From Streptomyces seoulensis (GTDB taxonomy: Bacteria > Actinomycetota > Actinomycetes > Streptomycetales > Streptomycetaceae), in the NCBI RefSeq assembly GCF_022846655.1, contig NZ_AP025667.1, positions 1,773,001 through 1,837,000 of the forward strand: a stretch of 64,000 nt of DNA. The letters are read 5' to 3'. The notes beneath the pieces are model-generated. The model had not been told where the DNA came from, searched no databases, and saw only the letters and a program-made list of their open reading frames with translations. Below, piece after piece: positions 47,526 through 56,041 of this stretch. Position numbers and translations under genes: made by a program. How positions within the stretch are numbered: the first letter of the stretch is position 1; each line of letters opens with the position of its first letter.

Positions 47526-47551
47526 TGCCCGATCCTGCCCGTGTGTGCCCG
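47526..47551. promoter_or_regulatory. Phased TGCCCG repeats upstream of deoR
   Basis: TGCCCG occurs at 47526, 47536 and 47546, exactly one DNA turn apart, about 100 bases upstream of the deoR ATG. Two further copies lie at 47451 and 47463. DeoR-type regulators bind multiple phased or direct repeats. Confidence 0.5.
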
Positions 47552-47636
47552 ATCACATCCCGCCGCGCCCGCCTCGGACCTGCGCGGCAGCGGGGTGCCG
47601 GGTGGGAGCGGGCGCCGCGCGTGCCCGAACATGACT

Positions 47637-47665
47637 GCGGACGGGCCCGTTTGGTGCCCGTCCGC
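47637..47665 (-). terminator. Terminator of the uronate-dehydrogenase-like gene
   Basis: GCGGACGGGC (47637-47646) pairs exactly with GCCCGTCCGC (47656-47665), about 48 bases after the stop codon on the minus strand. Confidence 0.85.
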
Positions 47666-47712
47666 GATCGTTTTCGGCCGAGGGGCCGACCGGAGGGACT
47701 CCGGTGGCGTGG

Positions 47713-48558
47713 TCAGTACGGCCAGATCGGCGGGTCGGTGAGGAAGTGGCCGCCGAGGCGGTCGTGGGCGGGGTTCGCGGGGTCCCGTTCGCCCTGCTCG
47801 GCGATGAGCTTCTCGGCGTACGGCTCCGAGTCGTCCTCGGGGGTGTAGCCGAGGGCGCGCGCGGAGGAGAGGTCCCACCACAGGCGGGTGTTGGCGGAGG
47901 AGCCGTAGGCGACGGTGTGCCCGACACCCTCGGCGGTCAGGGCCGCGTGGAAGAGGCGGGCGGCGTCGGCGGGGCTCAGCCAGATCGAGAGCATGCGCAC
48001 GCTGGTCGGCTCCGGGAAGCAGGAGCCGATGCGTACGGAGACGGTCTCCAGGCCGTGCCGGTCCCAGTAGAGCTGGGCCAGATCCTCGCCGAAGCACTTG
48101 GACAGGCCGTAGAAGGTGTCCGGGCGGCGCGGGGTGCCGACCGGGATCAGCGGGTCCCCCTGGGCCGGGACGGGGGTGTGGCCGACGGCGTGGTTGGAGG
48201 AGGCGAACACCACGCGGGGGACGCCTTCGAGGCGGGCGGCCTCGTAGAGGTGGTAGGTGCCCTCGATGTTCGACTTCAGGATCTTCTCGAACGGGGCTTC
48301 CAGGGAGATGCCCGCCAGGTGCAGCACCGCGTCCGTACCCCGTACCGCCTCGCGCAGCGCGTCCAGGTCGGCGAGGTCCGCCGTGATGGCGTCAGGGACG
48401 CCGGGTATCGGGCGGGCGTCCAGGAGGCGCAGGGTGTAGCCGTGGGCCGGCAGCAGGGAGCGCATCAGGGTGCCCAGGCCGCCTGCGGCTCCGGTGAGCA
48501 GGATGGTGCGGGGCGTGGTGCGGGGTGCGGTGTCGGGTGCGGTGCGGGGTGCGGGCAT
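47713..48558 (-). CDS. NAD-dependent epimerase/dehydratase, uronate-dehydrogenase-like
   Basis: 281 residues of the extended short-chain dehydrogenase family. NAD loop GAAGGLG at 23-29, catalytic Y150-x3-K154 (YGLSK), and SSNHAVG near 120, a motif shared with hexuronate dehydrogenase (Udh). The length also fits Udh (about 265-280), so oxidation of galacturonate or glucuronate is likely but not proven. The start has AGGAGG in place. The first 19 residues are a short Pro/Ala/Thr/Arg repeat not needed for the fold. Confidence 0.8.
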   Translation of the reverse strand: MPAPRTAPDTAPRTTPRTILLTGAAGGLGTLMRSLLPAHGYTLRLLDARPIPGVPDAITADLADLDALREAVRGTDAVLHLAGISLEAPFEKILKSNIEGTYHLYEAARLEGVPRVVFASSNHAVGHTPVPAQGDPLIPVGTPRRPDTFYGLSKCFGEDLAQLYWDRHGLETVSVRIGSCFPEPTSVRMLSIWLSPADAARLFHAALTAEGVGHTVAYGSSANTRLWWDLSSARALGYTPEDDSEPYAEKLIAEQGERDPANPAHDRLGGHFLTDPPIWPY

Positions 48559-48626
48559 CCTCGGCCTCCTTGCCTGATCCGGCCTGGCGTCGGCCGTGGG
48601 TGTGGACGCGGTTCACATCCTTGGCG

Positions 48627-48655
48627 AAGCTAGAGAGAGGGCAGAGGCGGGTCAA
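48627..48655 (-). promoter_or_regulatory. Promoter of the uronate-dehydrogenase-like gene
   Basis: On the minus strand TTGACC (48655-48650) and TAGCTT (48632-48627) are 17 bases apart. Confidence 0.7.
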
Positions 48656-48707
48656 GTGGGTTGCCGGGTACGGTCAATCGGCTGATGGGTACGGGGTGCG
48701 CGCGGCC

Positions 48708-48736
48708 TTGACCGCCTTCGGCCGTGCTCGTAGCGT
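48708..48736 (+). promoter_or_regulatory. Promoter of the 48802 gene
   Basis: TTGACC (48708-48713) and TAGCGT (48731-48736) are 17 bases apart, with a start expected near 48743 and AGGAGG at 48790-48796 in front of the GTG. It mirrors the minus-strand promoter across the divergent gap. Confidence 0.7.
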
Positions 48737-48801
48737 TCACGCATGCGGACACCGGTCAGCTTGCTGCCCAGTGGTGCGGTCGGGCCGCTGGAGGAGGAAG
48801 C

Positions 48802-49965
48802 GTGCGGGCGTCCGCGTTCGTCTACCCCTGGGACGTCAACGGCGATCCCGAGGCTCCCGGCCGTATCGCCGGCCTCGGCGTGGCACAGGTGACCCTCGCC
48901 GCCGCCTACCACTCCACCCGCGCGCTCACCCCGCGCCACCCGCGCCACCGGATCGTCACCGCCGAGTACGCGGCCGTGCTCTACCTCCCGGGTGAGCAGT
49001 GGGCCGACCGGGATCTCCGGCCCCACCCGGCCGGTGACTGGGCCCCCGGCGACGCCTTCGGCGAGGCGGCGGCCGCGCTCGCCGGGGCCGGTCTCGAGGT
49101 GCACAGCTGGGTCGTCCTGGCGCACAACTCCCGCCTGGGCGCGGAGCATCCGCACACCTGTGTCGTCAACGCCTACGGCGACCGCTACCCCTGGGCGCCC
49201 TGCGTCGCCCAGCCGGCCACCCGCGCCTACCTGGCCGGCCTCGCCGCCGAGGCGGCCGTACGCCCCGGCGCGAGCGGCACCGAGCTGGAGTCCCTCGGCT
49301 GGTACGGACTCCAGCATCTGCACGCCCACGACAAGACCGCCGGGGTCGCGCTCGGAGAGGCCGGGCAGTATCTGATGTCCCTCTGCTTCTGCCCTGCCTG
49401 CCGGGACGGGTACGCCGAACAGGGCCTGGAAGCAGATGAGTTGGCCTCCGCTGTGCGGGCCGCGCTGGAGCCGGTGTGGCGGGGCGCGGCCGACGGCGAC
49501 GGCTGGCGGGGCGTGGAGCGGGGGCTGGGCGCGAAGACGGCGGCCGCCACGCGCGCGTGGCGCGAGGCGGTGGCCCGCACGCTCCAGGAGGAGGCGGTCG
49601 CCGCGGTCCGCGCGGCCGCCCCCGAGGGCTTCCGGGTCCTCCTGCACGCCGACCCGGTCCCGTACCACTGCGGAGCCAACGCCGGGGTGGACCCGGCCCA
49701 CATACTCTCGGTCGCGGACGGGGTGGTCGTCCCCTGCGTCGACGGTACGCACCGCCTGGCACCCTTCGCCGAGCACGCGCGCGAGGACACGGTCCTGGCG
49801 GCCAACCTCACCGTCGTCCGGGGCCTCGGCGGCGACCCCGCCCGCCTCGCGGCCGACGCCGACCGGGCGCGCGCCGAGGGGGCGAACGAGCTGCGGCTCT
49901 ACCACGCCGGGCTGGCCTCGGACGCGGACCTCGCCGCGGTACGGGAGGGGCTCGCGGGGCGGTGA
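48802..49965 (+). CDS. Alanine-rich protein of unknown function, possible TIM-barrel hydrolase
   Basis: 387 residues from GTG 48802, which has GAGGAG four bases upstream. The order of short hydrophobic strands (GVAQVTLAAAYH, EVHSWVVLAHNS, GLQHLHAHDK, GFRVLLHADP, NELRLYHAGL) suggests an eight-stranded barrel of the glycosidase type. FCPACRDGY (near 222) holds a pair of cysteines, and conserved His occurs in LHADPVPYHC. I do not recognise a named family. It diverges from the uronate-dehydrogenase-like gene, so a role in sugar acid use is possible but only positional. Confidence 0.7.
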   Translation: MRASAFVYPWDVNGDPEAPGRIAGLGVAQVTLAAAYHSTRALTPRHPRHRIVTAEYAAVLYLPGEQWADRDLRPHPAGDWAPGDAFGEAAAALAGAGLEVHSWVVLAHNSRLGAEHPHTCVVNAYGDRYPWAPCVAQPATRAYLAGLAAEAAVRPGASGTELESLGWYGLQHLHAHDKTAGVALGEAGQYLMSLCFCPACRDGYAEQGLEADELASAVRAALEPVWRGAADGDGWRGVERGLGAKTAAATRAWREAVARTLQEEAVAAVRAAAPEGFRVLLHADPVPYHCGANAGVDPAHILSVADGVVVPCVDGTHRLAPFAEHAREDTVLAANLTVVRGLGGDPARLAADADRARAEGANELRLYHAGLASDADLAAVREGLAGR

Positions 49966-50053
49966 GCAGGTCCGGGCCCCGGCGCCGATGAGTTCCGGGC
50001 AGCGGGGCGGTCACCCCTTCGTACCCCTGGTGCGCACCCGCGAGGAGCCAGAC

Positions 50054-50641
50054 ATGACCGACCCGACCCTGGATCTCGGCCCGCAGGCCCGGATCGTCGC
50101 CCGGCTCGCCGAGGCCGTCACCGACGAGGGGCTCTCGGCGCCCACACCGTGCCCCGGCCTCCCGGTCCGGAACCTGCTGGGCCATCTGCTGCATCTGTCC
50201 ATCGCCTTCCGGGACGCCGCCCGCAAGGACCTCGGCGCCACGACCGACACCAGCCCCACCGAGACCGTCCCCGACATCGGCCCGGACTGGCGCGCCGAGC
50301 TGCCCAAGGCCCTGGACGAACTCGCCGAGGCCTGGCGCGACCCGGCCGCCTGGACCGGGCGGACCCGCGCCGGGGGAGTGGACCTCCTCGGCGAGATCGC
50401 GGGCGCCGTCGCCGCCGACGAACTGGTCGTCCACGGCTGGGACCTGGCCCGCGCCCTGGGCCTCCCCTACACTCCCGACCTCCCCGCCCTCGCCTCCGCC
50501 CACGGCTTCCTGCAGGCCGTCGCCGAGGACCCGGACGGGGGCGGCGGCATCTTCGGCCCAGCGGTCCCGGTCCCACCCGAGGCCCCCTTGCTGGACCGCG
50601 CGGTGGGGCTCAGCGGCCGTGATCCGGGGTGGCGGGCGTAG
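50054..50641 (+). CDS. TIGR03086-family mycothiol-dependent enzyme-like protein
   Basis: 195 residues of the DinB-like four-helix family that includes mycothiol-dependent maleylpyruvate isomerase. Family features are TPCPGLPVRNLLGHLLHL (near 33-50) and DELVVHGWDLARALGLPY (near 118-135), where His and Asp bind the metal. The start has GAGGAGCCAGAC before it. It lies 88 bases after the preceding gene, same strand. The true substrate is unknown. Confidence 0.8.
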   Translation: MTDPTLDLGPQARIVARLAEAVTDEGLSAPTPCPGLPVRNLLGHLLHLSIAFRDAARKDLGATTDTSPTETVPDIGPDWRAELPKALDELAEAWRDPAAWTGRTRAGGVDLLGEIAGAVAADELVVHGWDLARALGLPYTPDLPALASAHGFLQAVAEDPDGGGGIFGPAVPVPPEAPLLDRAVGLSGRDPGWRA

Positions 50642-51173
50642 GGGGCCGCCGGAGCGGACGGTCGGCCGAAGCGGCCGCGTTGCCGGGAGCCCGCCCCTTA
50701 TCGTGCCGACGCCGTCTTGACGCGCCTTACCTGGCTCGCGCCTGACCGGCGCCGCGGGACCGGCGGCGCGCACGGGGCCGCCGTGGGCGCCCGCGTCGCC
50801 CCGCCCCTGCTTCGCATCGGTGGGCGTGAGGGGGGAGCCCGAGCGTCCGCCTCCCGCTTGCCGACACCGGGAGGCCCCCTCGCGGGCCCGTGAACTCCCG
50901 CGCCGACCCGGCCGCGATCCGGATCGGGGAGCGCCCGAGGGACAGCCCCCTCGCCGCCCCTGCCCCGGTGCATCCGGCCTGGCACGCCCCGGAACGCCGG
51001 AAGCGGGCCCCGGCGCCGAGCCGGACAGCGCCCGCCGGGACTCCGTCGGCCCCCGCGCCCGCCGGCCGAGTGCCACCCACCCGACCGCCTGCCCGCCCGG
51101 CCAGGGCGATGGCTTGATCTCGATCGTGCAACGTCCGTCGCGCGCGTGCGATGACGCGCGTAGAAAACCTGTC
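50642..51173. other. Non-coding stretch, 532 bases
   Basis: No credible gene in any frame. The stretch is unusually GC-rich even for this window, with runs such as 50740-50830 and 50960-51090, and has no clear terminator. Only its last 13 bases carry signal: a -10-like TAGAAA at 51161-51166. Confidence 0.5.
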
Positions 51174-51968
51174 ATGCATAAATCACTGCGAATCGCGGCC
51201 GCCACCGCCGCCTGTGCTCTCGCCGGTGGCGCCCTGTACGGCGCCGGTGCGGCCACCGCCGGGCAGTCGACGGCGAACTCCACCCACGAGCCGTACAACA
51301 TCGGGCTCCTGGTGAAGGACATCGACACCTACTACGGCACCACCGCCGACAGCTCGGGCAAGTACCAGGCGTCGCCGACCAGCCCGTACGCCAAGGACCT
51401 GGCCCGGATCGACGCCGACGCCAAGCGGTACATCGACAAGGCGGCCCGCAAGGCCCACCACCGGGGCGAGAAGCCGGCCGTCGTCTTCGACATCGACGAC
51501 ACCCTGCTGCTCAGCCTCGACTACGAGAAGCGCTACAACTACACGTACGACAGCGCGACCTGGAACGACTACGTCAACCGCGCCGACCGCCCCGAGGTGT
51601 TCGGCAGCCCCGAGCTGGTGCGGTACGCCACCTCCAAGGGCGTGGCGGTGTTCTACAACTCCGGCCTCAGCGAGGCCCAGCGCCCCGGTGCCGTGGAGAA
51701 CCTGAAGAAGGTCGGCGCCGACGTCAACCTCGACCCCGGCCACATGTTCCTCAAGGACAAGGCCAACCCGCCCGCGTACCTGTCCGGCTGCGCCACGCCG
51801 GGCACCTGGACCTGCACCACCGTCCAGTACAAGTCGGGCACCCGCAAGCACATCGAGGACCTCGGGTACGAGATCATCGCCAACTTCGGCGACCAGTACT
51901 CCGACCTGGAAGGCGGCTACGCCGACCGGACGTACAAGCTGCCGAACCCGACGTACTTCGTCTCCTGA
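51174..51968 (+). CDS. Secreted HAD-family (class B-like) acid phosphatase
   Basis: 264 residues. A signal peptide (residues 1-30, basic MHKSLR then a hydrophobic stretch) is followed by the HAD core with catalytic D106 and D108 in VVFDIDDTL (DxDxT). Further motifs are FYNSGLSE (near 161) for the second HAD motif and NFGDQYSDLEGG near 243 for the acidic last motif. The leaderless start is inferred: TAGAAA (51161-51166) ends seven bases before the ATG and there is no ribosome binding site. It converges with the PBP gene 14 bases away. Confidence 0.85.
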   Translation: MHKSLRIAAATAACALAGGALYGAGAATAGQSTANSTHEPYNIGLLVKDIDTYYGTTADSSGKYQASPTSPYAKDLARIDADAKRYIDKAARKAHHRGEKPAVVFDIDDTLLLSLDYEKRYNYTYDSATWNDYVNRADRPEVFGSPELVRYATSKGVAVFYNSGLSEAQRPGAVENLKKVGADVNLDPGHMFLKDKANPPAYLSGCATPGTWTCTTVQYKSGTRKHIEDLGYEIIANFGDQYSDLEGGYADRTYKLPNPTYFVS

Positions 51969-51982
51969 CGCCCCGGCGGCGC

Positions 51983-53440
51983 TCAGCTCCGCTTGAGCGC
52001 CGCCGCCAGCATCGCCCTGGCCACCGGTGCCGCCAGGCCGTTGCCGCTGACCTCCGAGCGGGCCGCGCTGGACTGCTCGACCATCACCGCCACCGCGACC
52101 TCCTGGCCGGTGCTGTCGGACTTGCCGTACGCGGTGAACCAGGCGTACGGCGTCTCGCTGTTGTTCGGGCCGTGCTGGGCGGTACCGGTCTTGCCGCCGA
52201 CCGTGACCCCGTCGATGAGCGCGTTCCGTCCGGTGCCGTCCCGGACCACCGTCTGCATCGCGGACTGGAGCTGCTCGGCGGTACGGGTGCTCACGACCCG
52301 CTCGCCCTTCGCGTCCCCGAAGTCCTGCAACACGTCGCCGTCGCCGCTGGTGAGCTGGGACACCATGTGCGGCGCCACCAGCTCGCCACCGTTCGCTATG
52401 GCCGAGGACACCATGGCCATCTGCAGCGGGGTGGCGGTGACGTCGTACTGGCCGATGCCGGACAGCGCGGTCAGCGCCTTGTCCATGCCGGACGGGTACA
52501 CGCTCTCGTAGGCCCGCACCGGGACGTCCAGCTCGTCGTCGCCGAAGCCGAACTTCTCGGCCATGGCCCGCACCTTGTCCTGGCCGAGGTCGACGGCCAG
52601 CTTGCCGAAGACGTTGTTGCAGGAGTACTGGAGGGCCACGCGGATCGAGGCGTTCTCGCAGGGCGCCGCGGTGTTCTCGTTCGGCAGCTCGCGCGTGGTG
52701 CCCGGCGGGGTGTACGGGGCCGGGCTCTCGGTGCGCTGGTCCACGTCCGTGTACAGCCCGTCCTCCAGCGCGGCCGCCGCCACGACCAGCTTGAAGGTCG
52801 ATCCCGGCGGGAGCGGCTGGCGCATCGCGCGGTTGACGAGCGGCTTCTCCTTGTCCTTGGTGAGCCGCTGCCAGGCCGGCCCCGCCGTGTTCGCCGCGGT
52901 CAGCGCCGAGGGGTCGTAGGACGGCGTCGAGACCATGGCGAGGATCTTGCCGGTCTTCGGGTCGATCGCCACGGCGCCGCCGGTGTTGCCGCCCAGCGCG
53001 CGGTAGCCGGCCCGCTGCACGGCCGGGTCGATCGTGGTGATCACGTTGCCCGGATCGGCCCGCCGCCCGGTGACGGTGTCCATCACCGTGCGCAGCCGGG
53101 TGTCCGTGCCGTTGAGCAGGTCGCCGTAGACACCCTCCAACTGGGTCGGCGCGTACGCCTGCGAGGCGTAGCCGGTCACCGCCGCGTACAGCGAACCGTC
53201 GGTGTAGGTGCGCTTGTACGCGAGGTCACTGCCCTTGGCGCGGGCCGAGCCGGTGACCGGCTTCCCGGCCACGACGATGTCGCCGAGCGGGCGGGAGTAC
53301 GTGCCGATGGCGTTCCGGCGGTTGTCGGTGGAGTCCGCGAGGGCCTTGCCCTCGTAGAACTGGACCCAGGTCGCCCGTACCAGCAGGGCGAGCACGAGCA
53401 GCAGGGAGAAGACGGCGGCGCGCCTGATCGTCTTGTTCAT
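51983..53440 (-). CDS. Class B penicillin-binding protein (PbpA-like transpeptidase)
   Basis: 485 residues. One N-terminal membrane segment (about 8-24), a dimerisation region (about 40-145) and the transpeptidase domain with S214-TFK217, S273-C-N275 and K417-TG. All three active-site motifs are complete, so it should cross-link peptidoglycan and bind beta-lactams. The length is like the actinobacterial PbpA group. It is not linked to an ftsW/rodA gene here; its neighbours are unrelated. Confidence 0.92.
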   Translation of the reverse strand: MNKTIRRAAVFSLLLVLALLVRATWVQFYEGKALADSTDNRRNAIGTYSRPLGDIVVAGKPVTGSARAKGSDLAYKRTYTDGSLYAAVTGYASQAYAPTQLEGVYGDLLNGTDTRLRTVMDTVTGRRADPGNVITTIDPAVQRAGYRALGGNTGGAVAIDPKTGKILAMVSTPSYDPSALTAANTAGPAWQRLTKDKEKPLVNRAMRQPLPPGSTFKLVVAAAALEDGLYTDVDQRTESPAPYTPPGTTRELPNENTAAPCENASIRVALQYSCNNVFGKLAVDLGQDKVRAMAEKFGFGDDELDVPVRAYESVYPSGMDKALTALSGIGQYDVTATPLQMAMVSSAIANGGELVAPHMVSQLTSGDGDVLQDFGDAKGERVVSTRTAEQLQSAMQTVVRDGTGRNALIDGVTVGGKTGTAQHGPNNSETPYAWFTAYGKSDSTGQEVAVAVMVEQSSAARSEVSGNGLAAPVARAMLAAALKRS

Positions 53441-53540
53441 GGCGCAGGGGTAGACGCGTGGAGCGGTGGGTTTCGTTCCCGACCGGCGACCCTTCTCATC
53501 ACATGTTCAGATTTTCAGTGCCGCTTTCGCGGGAGCTTGT

Positions 53541-54314
53541 TCACAGCCGTCGCGTCGCCAGCGTCAGCCGGTCCCGCGCGTCCAGCAGCGCGTCCTTGAT
53601 CATCTGCTCGTGCGCCGGGGTCAGCCGGGCCACCGGCACCGAACAGCTCACGGCGTCACGGGCCGGGGTGCGGTACGGCACGGCCACGCCGAAGCAGCGC
53701 AGGCCGAGGGTGTTCTCCTCGCGGTCCACGGCGTAGCCCTGCTCGCGGACGCGGTGCAGCTCCTCGATCAGCTCCTCCCGGTCGGTCACCGTGTGCTCGG
53801 TGAGCGCGGGCAGCTTCTCGGGCAGCAGGGACCGCACCTGGTCGTCGGTATGCGTGGCGAGCAGCGCCTTGCCCAGCGAGGTCGAGTGCGCGGGCAGCCG
53901 CCGGCCGACGCGGGTGAAGGGGCGCAGATAGTGCTGGGACTGGCGGGTGGCCAGGTAGACCACGTTGGTGCCGTCCAGCCGGGCCAGGTGGATGGTCTCC
54001 GTGGTGTCGTCCGCGAGCCGGTCCAGTACCGGCCTGGCCGCCGCGACCACCTCGTCGCCGTCGATGTAGGAGGTGCCGACCAGCAGGGCCCGTACCCCGA
54101 TGCCGTACCGGGTGCCCGTGGCGTCCGTCTCCACCCAGCCGAGCTCCACCAGCGTGCGCAGCAGCATGTACAGGCTGGACTTGGGGTAGCCCACGGCCTC
54201 CTGCACGTCCGCCAGGGAGTGCATGCCGGGCCGGCCCGCGAAGTACTCCAGCAACTCCACTGTCCGCACCGCGGACTTGACCTGCGCCCCGCCGCCCGTC
54301 TCGGCTGCCGTCAT
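53541..54314 (-). CDS. IclR-family transcriptional regulator
   Basis: 257 residues from ATG 54314 (GGTCGGGAAGCG upstream). N-terminal winged helix-turn-helix (about 20-70, SLADVQEAVGYPKSSLYMLLRTLVELG) and a C-terminal ligand domain (LTPAHEQMIKDALLDARDRL). It diverges from the semialdehyde dehydrogenase gene, with a dyad in the shared gap, so it is probably the local regulator of sugar-acid catabolism. Confidence 0.92.
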   Translation of the reverse strand: MTAAETGGGAQVKSAVRTVELLEYFAGRPGMHSLADVQEAVGYPKSSLYMLLRTLVELGWVETDATGTRYGIGVRALLVGTSYIDGDEVVAAARPVLDRLADDTTETIHLARLDGTNVVYLATRQSQHYLRPFTRVGRRLPAHSTSLGKALLATHTDDQVRSLLPEKLPALTEHTVTDREELIEELHRVREQGYAVDREENTLGLRCFGVAVPYRTPARDAVSCSVPVARLTPAHEQMIKDALLDARDRLTLATRRL

Positions 54315-54420
54315 CGCTTCCCGACCCTTCGCTCTGTTCAGCTTTCGCAAGACCGCGGGGCCTGGATGCCGACGCCCCCGGACCTATAGTCTCCGAGCAG
54401 CTCATTCACCATCGGGGACG

Positions 54421-54440
54421 GCGTTCAGCATATCGAACGC
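54421..54440. promoter_or_regulatory. IclR operator-like dyad
   Basis: GCGTTC (54421-54426) and GAACGC (54435-54440) form a perfect dyad with an A+T-rich 8-base spacer, 48 bases upstream of the dehydrogenase GTG. TATAGT at 54385-54390 is a possible -10 box 30 bases before it. Confidence 0.55.
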
Positions 54441-54488
54441 GCCGATGGCCGAATCCCGGCAGTGCGGCCTTGTCTGGAGGGAACCGCG

Positions 54489-56015
54489 GTGACAGCAGCA
54501 CCAGTCTGGAGTGTCGACCCGCGTACGGGGAAGCACCGTGAGCAGGTCGCGGTGGAAGCCACGGCCGAGGAGGTGGACGCCACCGTCCGGGAGGCGCACG
54601 CCGCGCGCGGCGCCCTCGCGGACCGCGCGGTCCGCGCCGCCTTCCTGCGCTCGGCGGCCGCCGGCCTGGAAGCGGTCAGCGCGCTGCTGATCGAGGTCGC
54701 CGACGCCGAGAGCGCCCTCGGCCCGGTCCGGCTGACCGGTGAACTGGCCCGTACGGCATACCAGTTGCGCGCCTTCGCCGATCTCGTCGACGAGGGCGCC
54801 TTCCTGGACGTCGTCATCGACCACCCCGACCCCGCCGCCGCCCCGCCCGTGCCGGACCTGCGCCGCTGGAAGATCCCGCTCGGTGTCGTGGCCGTCTACG
54901 CTGCCTCCAACTTCCCCTTCGCCTTCTCCGTCGCGGGCGGCGACACCGCGAGCGCGCTCGCCGCGGGCTGCCCCGTCGTGGTCAAGGCCCACCCCGACCA
55001 CCCGGCCCTGTCCGAGCTGGTCGCCAAGGTGCTGCGCCGGGCCGCCGCCGGACACGGGCTCCCCGCGGGCGTGGTCGGCCTGGTGCACGGCTTCACGGCG
55101 GGTGTCGACCTGATCCGGCACCCGCTCCTGGCCGCCGCGGGCTTCACCGGGTCGGTGCGCGGCGGGCGGGCCCTCTTCGACGCGGCCGCCGCGCGCCCGG
55201 TGCCGATCCCGTTCCACGGCGAACTGGGCTCGCTCAACCCGGTCGTGGTCACCGAGGCGGCGGCGGCCGAGCGGGCGCAGGAGATCGGCGCCGGGCTCGC
55301 GGCCTCCATGACCCTGGGCGTCGGCCAGTTCTGCGTGAAGCCCGGCCTGGTGCTGGTGCCGTCCGGGGCGCAGGGCGACGGCCTGGTCAAGGCGCTGACG
55401 GCCGCCGTCAGCGACACCGAGCCCGGTGTGCTGCTCGACCACCGCATGCGGGACGCCTTCCTCGCGGGCGTCGGCGAACGCGCGGCCCTGCCCGAGGTGG
55501 AGTCGCCCGTCACGCCGGGCGCTGCCGGGGCGCACACGGTCGGCGCGGGCTTCCTCACCGTCCCGGCCGCCCGGCTCACCGAGAGCGCGCACGAGCTGCT
55601 GCTGGAGGAGTGCTTCGGCCCGGTCACCGTGGTGGCCCGCTACGCCGACGAGGACGAGCTGACGGCCGTACTGGACCGGCTGCCCGGCAGCCTCACCGCC
55701 ACCGTGCAGCTCTCCTCGGCCGAGGCCGCGGGGCAGGGGGACGCCGCCGGGCTGCTGGCCCGGCTGACCCCGCTGGCGGGCCGGGTCCTGGTCGACGGCT
55801 GGCCGACCGGGGTCGCGGTGGCCCCGGCCCAGCACCACGGCGGCCCCTACCCCGCCACCACCTCCACCTCGACCTCGGTGGGCGGCACCGCCGTCGAACG
55901 CTGGCTGCGCCCGGTCGCCTACCAGAACACCCCCGAGCCCCTCCTCCCGCCGGAGCTGCGCGACGACAACCCCCTGAACCTGCCCCGGCGCTACCGCGGA
56001 GTGCTCGAACGCTGA
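54489..56015 (+). CDS. Alpha-ketoglutaric semialdehyde dehydrogenase-like enzyme
   Basis: 508 residues from GTG 54489 (GGAGGG upstream). Aldehyde dehydrogenase fold with N141, catalytic E245 (HGELG) and catalytic C282 (GQFCVKPG). The variant with GQFC and HGELGSLNP is that of the 2,5-dioxovalerate (alpha-ketoglutaric semialdehyde) group, the last step of glucarate and pentonate breakdown. Divergent from the IclR gene and about 6 kb from the uronate-dehydrogenase-like gene, which supports a sugar-acid role. An alternative aldehyde substrate cannot be excluded. Confidence 0.85.
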   Translation: MTAAPVWSVDPRTGKHREQVAVEATAEEVDATVREAHAARGALADRAVRAAFLRSAAAGLEAVSALLIEVADAESALGPVRLTGELARTAYQLRAFADLVDEGAFLDVVIDHPDPAAAPPVPDLRRWKIPLGVVAVYAASNFPFAFSVAGGDTASALAAGCPVVVKAHPDHPALSELVAKVLRRAAAGHGLPAGVVGLVHGFTAGVDLIRHPLLAAAGFTGSVRGGRALFDAAAARPVPIPFHGELGSLNPVVVTEAAAAERAQEIGAGLAASMTLGVGQFCVKPGLVLVPSGAQGDGLVKALTAAVSDTEPGVLLDHRMRDAFLAGVGERAALPEVESPVTPGAAGAHTVGAGFLTVPAARLTESAHELLLEECFGPVTVVARYADEDELTAVLDRLPGSLTATVQLSSAEAAGQGDAAGLLARLTPLAGRVLVDGWPTGVAVAPAQHHGGPYPATTSTSTSVGGTAVERWLRPVAYQNTPEPLLPPELRDDNPLNLPRRYRGVLER

Positions 56016-56041
56016 CGCCGGGTGCCTGCGAGAATCGCCCG

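Noticed and set aside
51061-51173. -35 box TTGATC near 51114 for the HAD phosphatase
   Set aside because: It is about 40 bases from the TAGAAA box, too far for one promoter.
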